In this document: positions 7,627 to 14,512 of the stretch, one piece after another
Layout of the letters: every line of letters starts with the position of its first letter
How positions within the stretch are numbered: the stretch's first letter is position 1
DNA from: JAAYCI01 sp031548875
GTDB lineage: Bacteria > Bacillota > Clostridia > Oscillospirales > Ruminococcaceae
Length of the DNA stretch: 47,455 nucleotides
Assembly (NCBI GenBank): GCA_031548875.1
Contig: JAVBQQ010000012.1
Coordinates: 1-47,455, forward strand
Reading direction: 5' to 3'
Position numbers and translations under genes: made by a program
Notes under the pieces: model-generated
What the model was told of the DNA's origin: nothing
What the model saw: only the letters and a program-made list of their open reading frames with translations
Databases searched by the model: none

Positions 7627-7711
7627 GGGGGCCGGAGCCGTCAAGTCTAATGCTATTTCGAGAAAATGATTTATAACCAATGCATTATACCTGCCGCGTG
7701 TGAAAAGACGC

Positions 7712-7749
7712 AAAAAAGCCGGGAGGCCGGTATATGTCCCGGCCTCCCG
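7712..7749 (-). terminator. Rho-independent terminator of the lipoprotein gene
   Basis: GGGAGGCCGG (7749-7740 on the minus strand) pairs perfectly with CCGGCCTCCC (7730-7721); GC and TTTTTTG follow. It starts about 45 bases after the lipoprotein stop. Confidence 0.9.
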
Positions 7750-7794
7750 CGCAAACAGGAAGTATGTGGATGGGAAGATGTTGCGGCTGTGTCC

Positions 7795-8436
7795 TCAGCT
7801 GGCGGTGGACTGCAGCGATTCGGCCATGGCCTGCGCGTCCGCCTGCACCTGCGCGGCCACATCCGGTGGGGCGATAGCCTTGAAGGTGAGGAGCTGGTTG
7901 CCCATGGGAATGACCAGGATCATCACTTCTTCGCCCATATCGCCCGAGGAACTGGTGGCACCGATGGTCCCGGTAATTTTGATCGCATCGTAGTCACCCA
8001 CGGTTGTCTTTTCAGCTGTAAAATCGTCCTGCAGGTCGGTGGCGAACTGTTGGGCATATTCTTGCAGCTGCGCGCTGTCGGCGGCCAGTGCGTCGTAGTA
8101 GGCGTCCATGGCCGCCTGTGTCTCCAGCGCCGGCACATACAGTATCTGGGCCACCGTATCGCCTTCCAGCGTGTAGGTGACCATGCCGGCTGTGTCGGTG
8201 GCTTTCTCATACCCGTCGGGGTCGGTGTAGGTGACGGTGACCGCATCGTACTTTGCGGTGCCTGTGGCAGTGCCGTTGGGGGTCTGCACGGTGGCCGTGT
8301 CGGTTTCCACGGTGGATGTGGACACGTCGACGGTGCCGCCGTCCGCTGTAGAGATGGTGGAGTTGCTGCTGCTGCAGCCCACAAATGCGAACGCCGTCAT
8401 CGCCACTGCCACCAGTATTGCCAGAATCTTTTTCAT
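7795..8436 (-). CDS. Predicted secreted lipoprotein (213 aa)
   Basis: A 20-residue lipoprotein signal (MKKILAILVAVAMTAFAFVG) is followed by the lipidated cysteine at 21 and SSSNS, so the protein is probably anchored to the outer face of the membrane by Lgt and signal peptidase II. The mature part is acidic and rich in Thr, Ala and Asp: a low-complexity Thr/Val linker to about residue 60, then a single globular domain with repeated short beta segments. No family is recognised. The ATG at 8436 has AAGGAGG upstream. It has its own terminators on both sides, so it is probably monocistronic. A role in the envelope is likely; anything more precise would be a guess. Confidence 0.8.
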   Translation of the reverse strand: MKKILAILVAVAMTAFAFVGCSSSNSTISTADGGTVDVSTSTVETDTATVQTPNGTATGTAKYDAVTVTYTDPDGYEKATDTAGMVTYTLEGDTVAQILYVPALETQAAMDAYYDALAADSAQLQEYAQQFATDLQDDFTAEKTTVGDYDAIKITGTIGATSSSGDMGEEVMILVIPMGNQLLTFKAIAPPDVAAQVQADAQAMAESLQSTAS

Positions 8437-8574
8437 TGCGTTTTGCCTCCTTGGGTAGCGCTTCCTGCATGGGTCGCGCAAAATATCGGCGGCCTCTGCA
8501 TGGGCGCCTGTTTCGATCGTATCCTCCCCGCCCATTGGTTTTTGTCAAAATGCAGCGGGTGGGTTTGTGAAATA

Positions 8575-8609
8575 AAGAAAACCGGCGCCCGAAAAAACCG
8601 GGCGCCGGT
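8575..8609 (-). terminator. Rho-independent terminator of the PASTA protein gene
   Basis: On the minus strand ACCGGCGCCCG (8609-8599) pairs perfectly with CGGGCGCCGGT (8591-8581) around a T-rich loop, followed by TTTCTTTATTT. It lies 60 bases after the stop. Confidence 0.85.
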
Positions 8610-8669
8610 ACATTTTTGAGAAATCGGGCAGTTTTTTGTCAGATGATGGGACGGGTGCGCGGGTGTGGG

Positions 8670-10697
8670 TCAAAAAAACCTGTTCCTGTTGTTGGGCCTG
8701 GCGTCTGATTGGGAATCGGGGTCCGGTTCCGGTTCCGTGTACGAATACAGGTGGATGACGACCAGCGTGTCGTCGGTTACCGGGGCATTCACCGTATAGT
8801 CGATCTTGGCCACGGCGCCATCGAGCTTGGGATCGCTTGTGGACACCGTGTCCCCGTCTGTGCGGGGGATGCTGCGTTCGTCGAGGAAGCTGTACAGTTC
8901 ACCCGCAGGCTTGCCCACATACTTCGAAAGGTCCGGCATGCGGTATACATCGTATACGTTCACCGTCACGTTGGTGGCGCCGGGAAGCACCTCCACGCCG
9001 GCGGCCGGGTCTGTGGACTGCACGGTGCCCGCCGTGTGGGTACCGTCGTTATCCACCAGGTTCTTGGTGTACTTGATGTTCTGGGCATCCAGCGCGGCGG
9101 CGGCATCCTCGTACGTCCAGCCCTCTATGCTGGGCATCTGGACGACCGCGACATCGGCTGCGTAATAGACAGTGACCTTGTCCTTGCCAATGCTCACCTC
9201 GCCTCCGGCGGCCGGGTCGGTCTTCACGACGCTGTCCGCCACAAGCTCGCCGTTGTTCTCGAACGGCTCCAACACGATGTCGTCGTCCGTCAGGCCCAGG
9301 CCCTTCAGCTCCTGCACGGCCTGGTCCTTGGGCATGCCCACAAGACCCTCGGGGATGGTCACCTTCTCGGCGCCCTTACTCACAACAAAAGTGATGACCG
9401 TATCGTCCTTGAGGGGGCTGCCCCCCTTGGGCGACTGCGAGATGATGACGCCCTCTTGCACATCGGGGCTATATTCGTATTGGGCCGGGCCGAAGTTGTA
9501 TTTGTCCTTGTAGCTGCTGCTCTTCACCACGTCGTCGTAGCGCTTGCCCTCAAAGTCCGGCACTGTCTCTGCCGCTTGCGAGGTGGACGAGGAGGAAGAC
9601 GAGCTGGCAGGCCCGGGACGCCCGCCCCCAAAGATGGACACCAGCAGGATGACGATGATGGCCACGATGATGATGCCCAAAACGGTGCCGCCGATAATCA
9701 TCTGCTTCTTGGTAAGGCCCATCGGCCCGCGGGCCGTGCGGCCACCCTCGCCGGTGAGGGCAAGGCGCAGGTCGGGGATATTCTGGATGCGCTCGGCCGG
9801 CACGATGCGCATGGCGCGGGCGATGGCGGCCGATAGGTAGGCAGGCACCTCTTTGTATTCCGCCTTGGCGTTGCGCATGTTGTCCTGCAGGCGGCGTTCG
9901 TCCGCCGGCAGCGGCGATTCGTCTGTCACCATGCGGTACAGCACCGCGCCCAGGGCATATACGTCGGTATACCGGCCTTCAAACTCGCTGGCAGCGTACT
10001 GTTCAGGCGCCGAATAGCCGGGGTAGAGCTTGGGTTTCAGTTCGCTGCCCTGCTGGCGCAGGGCCAGTGTGGCATAGCCGCTCAGGCGGGCGACGCCGCC
10101 GCTTTCCAGAATAATATTCTCCGGACTGATGCCGCGGTGGATGATGCTGGCCGAGTGCATGGCGTCCACGCCGATGAGCACCGGCCGCAGCATGGCCAGC
10201 GCGCGTTCAGGATCCAGCGGGCCCTCGGTGCGGGTGAGATATTCGGCCAGTGTGGGGCCTTCTATCTTCTCGATGACCGCATAGGCGGTATTGTTCTCCT
10301 CCAGCACGTCCAGCACCTGCACAAGGCCTTCCACCAGACCCATGCGCAGAAGGATGCTGTACAGCTCCGCGTAGTCCATACGGGTGGTCTTGAACAGCAC
10401 CTCGCACCCGGGTTTTGGCTGGATAGCGCCCGTCTCGTCGCGCGTAGCGCACAGGGTGACGGGCATGAACTCCTTGATGATGACCCGTTGCAGGTTGTCG
10501 CCGTCGATAGCGCTGTAAGAAACACCCTCGCCGTCGATATCGATGTAGCGGCCCACCGTATACCGGCCGCCCAGCACCCAGCCGTTGGGCAGGGCGCCGC
10601 CGGGGTTTGTGTTTTCAAACCGGATCCCGCATTTGGGGCATTTGTCGGTGCCCGCCGGCACCCGGCTCATGCAGTTGTCGCAGATCCTGTCCACCAT
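8670..10697 (-). CDS. Zinc-ribbon / kinase-like / PASTA membrane protein, probable pseudokinase (675 aa)
   Basis: Built like a Ser/Thr kinase of the PrkC type. Residues 6-23 hold a zinc ribbon (C6, C9, C20, C23). Residues 41-315 are a kinase-like domain with the ATP-site lysine in VIIKEF (K75) and a PGYSAPEQY/TDVYALGAVLYRM activation segment. Residues 333-355 are one membrane helix, then a Ser linker and at least three PASTA repeats (about 378-442, 446-512, 519-583) plus a more diverged fourth. The catalytic motif reads HRGIS (187-191) instead of HRD, and the DFG position reads SGY (206-208). Both catalytic aspartates are therefore missing and the glycine loop is degenerate, so it is probably a pseudokinase that senses muropeptides. 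The start at 10697 follows AGGTGA. Confidence 0.88.
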   Translation of the reverse strand: MVDRICDNCMSRVPAGTDKCPKCGIRFENTNPGGALPNGWVLGGRYTVGRYIDIDGEGVSYSAIDGDNLQRVIIKEFMPVTLCATRDETGAIQPKPGCEVLFKTTRMDYAELYSILLRMGLVEGLVQVLDVLEENNTAYAVIEKIEGPTLAEYLTRTEGPLDPERALAMLRPVLIGVDAMHSASIIHRGISPENIILESGGVARLSGYATLALRQQGSELKPKLYPGYSAPEQYAASEFEGRYTDVYALGAVLYRMVTDESPLPADERRLQDNMRNAKAEYKEVPAYLSAAIARAMRIVPAERIQNIPDLRLALTGEGGRTARGPMGLTKKQMIIGGTVLGIIIVAIIVILLVSIFGGGRPGPASSSSSSSTSQAAETVPDFEGKRYDDVVKSSSYKDKYNFGPAQYEYSPDVQEGVIISQSPKGGSPLKDDTVITFVVSKGAEKVTIPEGLVGMPKDQAVQELKGLGLTDDDIVLEPFENNGELVADSVVKTDPAAGGEVSIGKDKVTVYYAADVAVVQMPSIEGWTYEDAAAALDAQNIKYTKNLVDNDGTHTAGTVQSTDPAAGVEVLPGATNVTVNVYDVYRMPDLSKYVGKPAGELYSFLDERSIPRTDGDTVSTSDPKLDGAVAKIDYTVNAPVTDDTLVVIHLYSYTEPEPDPDSQSDARPNNRNRFF

Positions 10698-10716
10698 TGT
10701 CGCATCACCTTTGCTG

Positions 10717-11454
10717 TCAAATGTCAAGTGCTTCCACGTTTTCGAGATTGTGCCAGACGTTCTGCACGTCGTCGTCGTCTTCCAGATGCTCCAGCAGCTG
10801 GCCCATCTTCTTCAGGTCCTCCTCCGAAGAGAGGGCAGCCTGGCTCACCGGCAGGTATTCGGCCTCGGACGAGGCGATGGTATATCCCCGGTCCGCCAGG
10901 GCACGGCTCACCTCGTGCACCTTCGCCGGCTCGCAGGTGATCTCCGCCATGCCGTCGTCTACGTCCAGGTCGTCGGCCCCGGCGCCGAAGGCGTCCTCCA
11001 TCAGCTTCTCCTCGTCCAGGTTGTCGCCCTCAACGAGAACGACGCCCTTCTGGGCAAACTGGAAGGCCACCGAGCCCGACTGCCCCAGATTGCCGCCGTA
11101 CTTGTCGAAGTAGTGGCGCATGTTGGCCGCCGTGCGGTTGCGGTTGTCGGTGAGGGTGCTCACCATCACCGCCACGCCCGAGGGGCCGTACCCCTCGTAC
11201 AGAATGGTCTCATAGTCGTCCTTCTCGCCGCCCTCGGCCTTCTTGATGATGCGGACGATGTTGTCGTTCGGCACGTTCAGGCTCTTGGCCTTGGCGATGA
11301 GGTCGCGCAGCTTGCCGTTGGAGTTCGGGTCGCCGCCGCTCTCGCGCACGCACACGGCGATCTCACGGCCGATCTTTGTGAAGATCTTCGCCTTCTGGGC
11401 GTCTGTTTTTTCTTTTTTGCGTTTGATATTGTTCCACTTGCTGTGGCCGGACAT
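10717..11454 (-). CDS. yebC: YebC/PmpR-family regulatory protein (245 aa)
   Basis: A widely conserved cytoplasmic protein (UPF0082). Members have been described as transcription regulators and, more recently, as factors that help translation through difficult sequences. The hallmark N-terminus MSGHSKWNNIKRKKEKTDAQKAKIFTKIGREI (split here by position, residues 1-32) is intact, as are the YEGYGPSGVAVMV and TDNRNRTAANMRHYFDKYGGNLG blocks. Length is normal. The ATG at 11454 follows GGGAGG; the in-frame codons above it are not used. It lies 19 bases upstream of the PASTA protein gene on the same strand, so the two are probably co-transcribed from the promoter at 11523-11552. Confidence 0.97.
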   Translation of the reverse strand: MSGHSKWNNIKRKKEKTDAQKAKIFTKIGREIAVCVRESGGDPNSNGKLRDLIAKAKSLNVPNDNIVRIIKKAEGGEKDDYETILYEGYGPSGVAVMVSTLTDNRNRTAANMRHYFDKYGGNLGQSGSVAFQFAQKGVVLVEGDNLDEEKLMEDAFGAGADDLDVDDGMAEITCEPAKVHEVSRALADRGYTIASSEAEYLPVSQAALSSEEDLKKMGQLLEHLEDDDDVQNVWHNLENVEALDI

Positions 11455-11522
11455 ACGATACCTCCCGCGAAATGTGGGCATAATTCGGACGCTCTTTCCG
11501 CTTTCTGCTAAACAAGCGTCTT

Positions 11523-11552
11523 ATTATACCATAAATATGTGGTGGATTTCAA
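11523..11552 (-). promoter_or_regulatory. Promoter of yebC and the PASTA protein gene
   Basis: On the minus strand TTGAAA (11552-11547), 18-base spacer ending in TGG, TATAAT (11528-11523): a strong extended -10 promoter. The -35 box overlaps the stop codon of mrnC. Confidence 0.8.
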
Positions 11553-11977
11553 ACATCTTTCGGCGCATTGCCGCCCTCGTTTGCGCGGGCTTGCCAGATG
11601 TGGGCGAACAACTCCTCGATGCGCGCTGTCTCGTTTTGCAGGTACAGCCAGCCAAACAATGCTTCCAGCCCGGTGGCCGCGCGGTATTCCTCCACTGTGG
11701 CGTTCCGGCTCACGGCCGCGCGCGACGCGTTGCGCCCCCGGCGCACGATGTCGGCCTCCGCCCCGGAGAGGAAGGGCTCCAGTTTTTCCAGAAGCGCGCA
11801 CTGGGCTTTGGCCGACACCATCTCCACAGCCGCGCGGTGCAGCTTTGCCGGCGCGGCGCGGCTGTGCGCCACCAGCTGCGCGCGCACCAGCAGCTCCAGC
11901 ACACCGTCGCCCACGAAAGCCAGCGCCAGCGGCGAGCGCTCGCGCAGGTCGATATCGGATGCGGGGTTTTGCAGCAT
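11549..11977 (-). CDS. mrnC: Mini-ribonuclease III (142 aa)
   Basis: An RNase III catalytic domain without a double-stranded RNA binding domain, as in MrnC, which matures 23S rRNA in Firmicutes. The signature LALAFVGDGVLELLVR (about residues 15-30) contains the catalytic acidic residue region, and the C-terminal EYRAATGLEALFGWLYL block holds the second acidic motif. ATG 11977 is chosen; a GTG nine bases upstream lies inside the GAGGAAGTGAG ribosome site. The MITE at 11995-12157 separates it from obg: without that element the obg stop would lie about 15 bases before this start, so the two genes were probably a tightly coupled operon. Confidence 0.95.
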   Translation of the reverse strand: MLQNPASDIDLRERSPLALAFVGDGVLELLVRAQLVAHSRAAPAKLHRAAVEMVSAKAQCALLEKLEPFLSGAEADIVRRGRNASRAAVSRNATVEEYRAATGLEALFGWLYLQNETARIEELFAHIWQARANEGGNAPKDV

Positions 11978-11994
11978 GGGGCTCACTTCCTCTA

Positions 11995-12157
11995 GGGTGT
12001 GTATTCAAACTCAGGACGGAAAGACAGATTGATTAAAAATGGATGCAATTCAAGGAAAAGGAGGAAGGAATACTTTTTTTGTATTCCGACCGACGATGAC
12101 GCAGAAGGGCGCCATTTATAGCCACGATGGCGGTGGAATGAGTTTGAATGCACGCCC
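11995..12157 (+). mobile_element. MITE, 163 bp, with 19-bp inverted ends and TA target duplication
   Basis: The left end GGGTGTGTATTCAAACTCA (11995-12013) and the reverse complement of the right end, GGGCGTGCATTCAAACTCA (12157-12139), agree at 17 of 19 positions. A TA dinucleotide flanks each side (11993-11994 and 12158-12159), as left by elements that duplicate a TA target (IS630/Tc1-type or some IS5-group elements). There is no transposase; the inside is AT-richer than the surroundings and holds a small perfect hairpin, GGAATAC-T7-GTATTCC (12067-12087). The right end touches the obg stop codon, the left end touches the mrnC ribosome site. The parent family is not identified. Confidence 0.85.
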
Positions 12158-13428
12158 TAAAACACAAAATCAAACTCGAAATCGCCGATTTTCACCGTGT
12201 CGCCCTCGGCCACACCCAGTTCGCGCAGCCGCTCGACGACGCCGCTGGATTCCAGCTGGCGCTGGAAGTAGTGCAGGCTCTCCCAATCGTCGATGTCGCT
12301 GCCCTCCAGGATGCGCTCCAGCCACTGGGCGTCCACCCGGTAGCTGCCATCATCCTCTTTTTCTACCGTATAGCTGCGGGGGGCTGGGGCCTCGGCCCGC
12401 GGGGCGGGTTCAGGCTCGTACCGAAGGGGGGGCGGCAGCTTTTGCAGCTCTGCGTATACTGCGTGCACCAGTTCTTTTGTGCCCTGTTGCGCCACCGAAC
12501 TGATGGCGAAAAAGGCGTAGCCCTTTTTTTCCACAAAGGCTTTGAAGGCGGCCACCTGCTCGTCCGTGGCAACGTCGCACTTGCTGCCTACAACCAGCAT
12601 GGGGCGGGCAGCAAGCTCGGCGCTGAAGGTGGCAAGCTCGGCGTTGATAGTCTCGAAGTCCGCCATGGGGTCCCGCCCCTCGCTGCCCGCCACGTCCACC
12701 AGATGCAACAGCAGGCGGCAGCGCTCAATGTGGCGCAAAAAGTCGTGCCCCAGGCCGGCGCCGCCCGCCGCACCCTCGATGAGACCGGGAATGTCGGCGG
12801 CCACAAAGCTTTCCTCCGGGCCCACGCGCACCACGCCCAGCACGGGCGAAAGGGTGGTAAAGTGGTAATCGGCGATCTTGGGTTTTGCAGCCGATATCAC
12901 GCTGATAAGCGTGCTTTTGCCTACGTTTGGAAAGCCGATGAGCCCCACGTCGGCTATCAGCTTAAGCTCCAGCCGGATGTCCAGCCCTTCGCCCGCAAGG
13001 CCGGGCTTGGCAAAACGGGGCACCTGCCGCTGGGGCGTGGCAAAGTGGGCGTTGCCCCAGCCACCGCGGCCGCCCTTAACAATCAGCGTTGGCTCATCGT
13101 CCGAGATGTCGGCGATGACCCGGCCGGTGGCGTCATCCAGCAGCAGCGTGCCGCGGGGCACGCGGATGTGCAGGTCGGGCGCGGATTTGCCGCTGCAGCG
13201 GTTGGTGCCGCCATCCACGCCGTTCTGGGCGGCGTACTTGCGCTTGTAGCGGAAATCGGCCAGCGTGGAGAGGTTGTCATCCGGCAGAAACCACACGCTA
13301 CCGCCGCGGCCGCCGTCGCCGCCATCGGGGCCGCCGGCCGCCACATATTTTTCGCGGTGGAAGCTGACGCAGCCGTTGCCGCCCTTGCCCGCTTCCACGC
13401 GTATTTTTGCTGTATCGATAAATTTCAT
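12157..13428 (-). CDS. obg: Obg GTPase (423 aa)
   Basis: Essential ribosome-associated GTPase. Residues 1-158 form the glycine-rich Obg fold (GKGGNGCVSFHREKYVAAGG, GPDGGDGGRGG). The G domain follows with GFPNVGKST (G1), the TT of switch I, DIPGLIEGA (G3) and SKCD (G4). Residues about 345-423 are the C-terminal OCT domain found in Firmicutes Obg, ending in GDTVKIGDFEFDFVF. The ATG at 13428 has AAGGGAAC upstream. The stop codon is TAG, formed by the TA target duplication plus the first G of the MITE. Follows rpmA after a terminator-like hairpin. Confidence 0.98.
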   Translation of the reverse strand: MKFIDTAKIRVEAGKGGNGCVSFHREKYVAAGGPDGGDGGRGGSVWFLPDDNLSTLADFRYKRKYAAQNGVDGGTNRCSGKSAPDLHIRVPRGTLLLDDATGRVIADISDDEPTLIVKGGRGGWGNAHFATPQRQVPRFAKPGLAGEGLDIRLELKLIADVGLIGFPNVGKSTLISVISAAKPKIADYHFTTLSPVLGVVRVGPEESFVAADIPGLIEGAAGGAGLGHDFLRHIERCRLLLHLVDVAGSEGRDPMADFETINAELATFSAELAARPMLVVGSKCDVATDEQVAAFKAFVEKKGYAFFAISSVAQQGTKELVHAVYAELQKLPPPLRYEPEPAPRAEAPAPRSYTVEKEDDGSYRVDAQWLERILEGSDIDDWESLHYFQRQLESSGVVERLRELGVAEGDTVKIGDFEFDFVF

Positions 13429-13450
13429 AAAAATGTTCCCTTGTGCATTG

Positions 13451-13481
13451 CAAGAAAACAGCCGGGCCAACGCGGCCCGGC
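13451..13481 (-). terminator. Intrinsic terminator or attenuator between rpmA and obg
   Basis: On the minus strand GCCGGGCC (13481-13474), loop GCGTT, GGCCCGGC (13468-13461), then TGTTTTCTT. It would reduce obg transcription relative to the two ribosomal protein genes upstream. Confidence 0.75.
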
Positions 13482-13501
13482 GTTTTACTGCGTTAAAAAG
13501 C

Positions 13502-13753
13502 TTACTGCTTGATGGAGACCTTCTTGCGGTCGCGGCCCATGCGCTCGAAAGCCACGCGGCCATCCACCAGGGCAAACAGGGTGTCGTCGCGGCCGATACC
13601 CACATTCTCGCCGGGATGGATGTGGGTGCCACGCTGCCGCACCAGGATGTTGCCGGCCAGCACAAACTGCCCGTCCGCGCGCTTTGCGCCCAGACGCTTG
13701 GATTCGGAATCGCGGCCGTTCTTGGTTGACCCAACGCCTTTTTTATGTGCCAT
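13502..13753 (-). CDS. rpmA: Ribosomal protein L27 (83 aa)
   Basis: bL27, whose N-terminus reaches the peptidyl transferase centre of the 50S subunit. The sequence begins MAHKKGVGSTKNGRDSESK and continues with the usual GQFVLAGNILVRQRGTHIHPGENVGIGRDDTLFA region. Start is fixed by AAAGGAGGG before ATG 13753. Unusual for Firmicutes: there is no N-terminal extension of the kind cleaved by the Prp protease, and no prp gene between rplU and rpmA, which are only 15 bases apart. Confidence 0.98.
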   Translation of the reverse strand: MAHKKGVGSTKNGRDSESKRLGAKRADGQFVLAGNILVRQRGTHIHPGENVGIGRDDTLFALVDGRVAFERMGRDRKKVSIKQ

Positions 13754-13768
13754 GCTTGCTACCCTCCT

Positions 13769-14083
13769 TTATTTTGCGGCAATATTGGTGATTTCCACCT
13801 TGGTGTAGGGCTGGCGGTGGCCGATGCGGCGCACGCTGCCCTTCTTGGGTTTGTAGGTGATGATGTTGAGCTTTTTGCCCCGTCCGTTCTTGGCCACAGT
13901 GCCGGTCACCTTGGCGCCGGACACCAGCGGGGAGCCCACCTGCACCTTGCCGTCCTCGCCCACGGCGAGCACGTCTTCGAAGACAACGGTGTCGTCCGCT
14001 TCGACGGGCAACTTCTCCACATAGATCACGTCGCCCACCTGCACGCGGTACTGTTTACCGCCTGTTTTGATCACTGCATACAT
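13769..14083 (-). CDS. rplU: Ribosomal protein L21 (104 aa)
   Basis: bL21 of the 50S subunit. It starts MYAVIKTGGKQYRVQVGD and ends with the conserved KKGSVRRIGHRQPYTKVEI block that contacts 23S rRNA. The ATG at 14083 follows ATAGGAAAACC; the in-frame extension above it is leader RNA. First gene of rplU-rpmA-obg-mrnC. A leader of about 110 bases lies between the promoter at 14200-14229 and the start, long enough for an autoregulatory L21 leader structure, though I could not match it to the known one. Confidence 0.98.
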   Translation of the reverse strand: MYAVIKTGGKQYRVQVGDVIYVEKLPVEADDTVVFEDVLAVGEDGKVQVGSPLVSGAKVTGTVAKNGRGKKLNIITYKPKKGSVRRIGHRQPYTKVEITNIAAK

Positions 14084-14199
14084 TGGTTTTCCTATCCCTT
14101 CATATGGGTCTCGCTGGCTGCGGCCACGCGGGCCAAGGGTGTCGCCCCGGACAAAGCCCGGCACGCACTTCACTAAAACCCTTTCCAAGCGGCCTTACT

Positions 14200-14229
14200 A
14201 CTATAGCATATGGGCTGTGGCACTGTCAA
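14200..14229 (-). promoter_or_regulatory. Promoter of the rplU operon
   Basis: On the minus strand TTGACA (14229-14224), 18-base spacer, TATAGT (14205-14200). Transcription would begin near 14193, leaving a leader of about 110 bases. Confidence 0.85.
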
Positions 14230-14251
14230 ATGGTTTTGCAAGGCCCGATCC

Positions 14252-14446
14252 TTACTTGCGCCGCGTGCGCTTCGAGAGAAACTGCGCCAGCAGCGAGATG
14301 CCCACGGCAAATGCCACAATGAGGACGATGTTCAGCGTACTGTCGCCAAACCCGCCCGATTTGCCCTCCTCGCTGGCGCCGGAAATGGTGCGCTCCAGGA
14401 AGAAAGGCAGGCCGGCCACGTTGCCAGCGGCAAACCACGCGCCCAT
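14252..14446 (-). CDS. Small single-pass membrane protein (64 aa)
   Basis: Not recognised. 64 residues with one long hydrophobic helix at about 38-57 (TLNIVLIVAFAVGISLLAQFL) and a strongly basic end, SKRTRRK, which suggests a cytoplasmic C-terminus. The N-terminal part has a short hydrophobic, glycine-containing stretch (GAWFAAGNVAGLPFF) and a Gly/Ser/Glu linker. GGAGGTG at ideal spacing before ATG 14446 makes this a confident coding call. It lies downstream of folD on the same strand, after an 18-bp palindrome, and just before the rplU promoter. Function unknown. Confidence 0.75.
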   Translation of the reverse strand: MGAWFAAGNVAGLPFFLERTISGASEEGKSGGFGDSTLNIVLIVAFAVGISLLAQFLSKRTRRK

Positions 14447-14472
14447 GGATACACCTCCTGCTATATGTGCTC

Positions 14473-14490
14473 AGAGCGTGTACACGCTCT
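14473..14490. repeat. Perfect 18-bp palindrome between folD and the small membrane protein
   Basis: AGAGCGTGTACACGCTCT is its own reverse complement. There is no T-run on either side, so it is more like a protein-binding site or a processing hairpin than a terminator. Confidence 0.6.
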
Positions 14491-14512
14491 AGATTGCCGT
14501 TTTCGTAAACCT

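Noticed and set aside
12148..13512. A 454-residue plus-strand open frame over obg
   Set aside because: Antisense to obg, whose GTPase motifs are intact.
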